The notes beneath the pieces were generated by a model. The model was not told the origin of the DNA, did no database searches, and was given only the letters and a program-made list of their open reading frames with translations. A stretch of DNA of 5,504 bases from the NCBI GenBank assembly GCA_022565135.1, contig JADFKA010000140.1, positions 1-5,504 on the forward strand, given 5' to 3'. The translations under genes were made by a program, and so were the position numbers. The DNA is from Pseudomonadota bacterium (GTDB lineage Bacteria; Pseudomonadota; Gammaproteobacteria; Steroidobacterales; Woeseiaceae). Shown here in pieces: positions 4,828-5,504 of this stretch (its first letter is position 1; each line of letters opens with the position of its first letter).

Positions 4828-5504
4828 CTACTCCTCGCTGAACTGCATTTGATGCAACGCCGCGTACTGCCCGTCGCGCGCAATGAGTTCATCGTGCGTG
4901 CCCGACTCGACGATGCGCCCGGCGTCGAGAACGATGATGCGGTCGGCCTTTTCGACCGTCGACAATCGGTGCGCGATGACCAGTGTCGTGCAATTCTTCA
5001 TGAGTTCATTAAGCGCCTCCTGAATGCGCCGCTCGGCACGCGTATCAAGAGACGATGTCGCCTCATCGAGTATCAGCACGGGAGAATTTTTGAGCAGCGC
5101 CCGGCCAATCGCGATGCGTTGCCGCTGCCCGCCCGACAACAAGACGCCGCGATCACCGACGACGGTCTCAAGTCCATCAGGAAGCTCGTTCGTGAATTCG
5201 AGTACGTTCGCTGCCTCAGCCGCCCTCAGCACGTCCTCGTGTGAGTGCTGGCTCAGCTCGCCATAACTTAGATTGTTGGCGATAGTATCGTTAAACAGGA
5301 TAATGTCCTGGCTGACAAGACTGATGTTGTCGCGCAGGCTCTTGAGCGTGTAGTCACGTATCGGCGTGCCATCCAGCAGGATCTCGCCAGCGTCGACATC
5401 ATAAAAACGCGGCAACAGGCTGACCAGCGTCGACTTGCCACTGCCGGACTGGCCGACGATCGCCAGCGTCTGGCCTGACTCGATCTGTACCGATATGTTG
5501 TCAA
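4828..5504 (-). CDS. msbA: Lipid A export ATP-binding/permease protein MsbA, C-terminal nucleotide-binding domain (partial)
   Basis: MsbA is the homodimeric ABC flippase that moves lipid A-core to the outer leaflet of the inner membrane. Only the last 225 codons, almost the whole nucleotide-binding domain, lie in the window; the frame is open to the edge, so the six-helix membrane domain and the start lie beyond 5504. Visible in order are Walker A GQSGSGKST, the Q-loop region LVSQD, the MsbA-typical LFNDTIANNLSYG, the signature LSGGQRQR, Walker B LILDEATSSLD and the H-loop IAHRLST, then a C-terminal AGRIVESGTHDEL block. An ATG at 5415 is internal and not the start. MsbA, rather than another exporter, is supported by the NDT(I/V)ANN motif and by lpxK lying directly downstream. 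All ATPase residues are intact. Confidence 0.95.
   Translation of the reverse strand, partial: DNISVQIESGQTLAIVGQSGSGKSTLVSLLPRFYDVDAGEILLDGTPIRDYTLKSLRDNISLVSQDIILFNDTIANNLSYGELSQHSHEDVLRAAEAANVLEFTNELPDGLETVVGDRGVLLSGGQRQRIAIGRALLKNSPVLILDEATSSLDTRAERRIQEALNELMKNCTTLVIAHRLSTVEKADRIIVLDAGRIVESGTHDELIARDGQYAALHQMQFSEE
4831..4836 (-). promoter_or_regulatory. Ribosome binding site deciding the lpxK GTG start
   Basis: The minus strand reads GAGGAG-TAGGC-GTG. The GAGGAG encodes the last two glutamates of MsbA, the TAG ends msbA, and the GTG five bases after GAGGAG starts lpxK. The strong site and short spacing make the non-ATG start convincing and suggest coupled translation. Confidence 0.75.

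Noticed and set aside
4807..5244. Plus-strand 145-codon frame opposite msbA
   Set aside because: It is antisense to the conserved ABC motifs and arginine-rich without domain features; a shadow frame.

Overview
The window looks like part of a Gram-negative, probably gammaproteobacterial, contig. Its right half (about 3050-5504) is a tight lipopolysaccharide operon read on the minus strand: the C-terminal half of the lipid A flippase MsbA (cut by the window edge), then the lipid A 4'-kinase LpxK, then the CMP-Kdo synthetase KdsB. msbA and lpxK are 2 bases apart and lpxK and kdsB overlap by 4 bases. All catalytic motifs I can check are intact. Together they activate Kdo (KdsB), complete lipid IVA (LpxK) and move lipid A-core across the inner membrane (MsbA).

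After a 170-base gap the minus strand carries a 493-codon frame (1399-2880) that I read as a composite. Residues 1 to about 401 are a normal signal peptide, plug and early barrel of a TonB-dependent outer-membrane receptor. It stops about a quarter to a third of the way into the barrel and continues in frame for about 90 residues into an unrelated C-terminus. That tail resembles the pseudopilin-like ends of planctomycete/verrucomicrobial-type proteins, with a DPLSGK, LYSIGEDG...DNG and GEDLVIWP series. The frame ends in a small GC hairpin followed by five T residues.

Immediately beyond it (1 to about 1385), still on the minus strand, lies AT-richer phage DNA: the C-terminal part of a tail fibre with an S74 (endosialidase-type) self-cleaving chaperone domain, a 94-residue phage protein of unknown function, an 88-residue XhlA/holin-like coiled-coil plus membrane protein, and probably the start of another small membrane protein at the window edge. 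The tail fibre has no convincing start or N-terminal virion-attachment part.

Three kinds of sequence therefore meet at two sharp joins (about 1660-1683 and about 1370-1400), with a middle block of only about 280 bases. The simplest explanations are a chimeric metagenome assembly or a rearrangement at a prophage edge. I see no convincing new system, CRISPR array, tRNA, insertion sequence or integrase. The joins are the main thing to test before any biology is read into this window.
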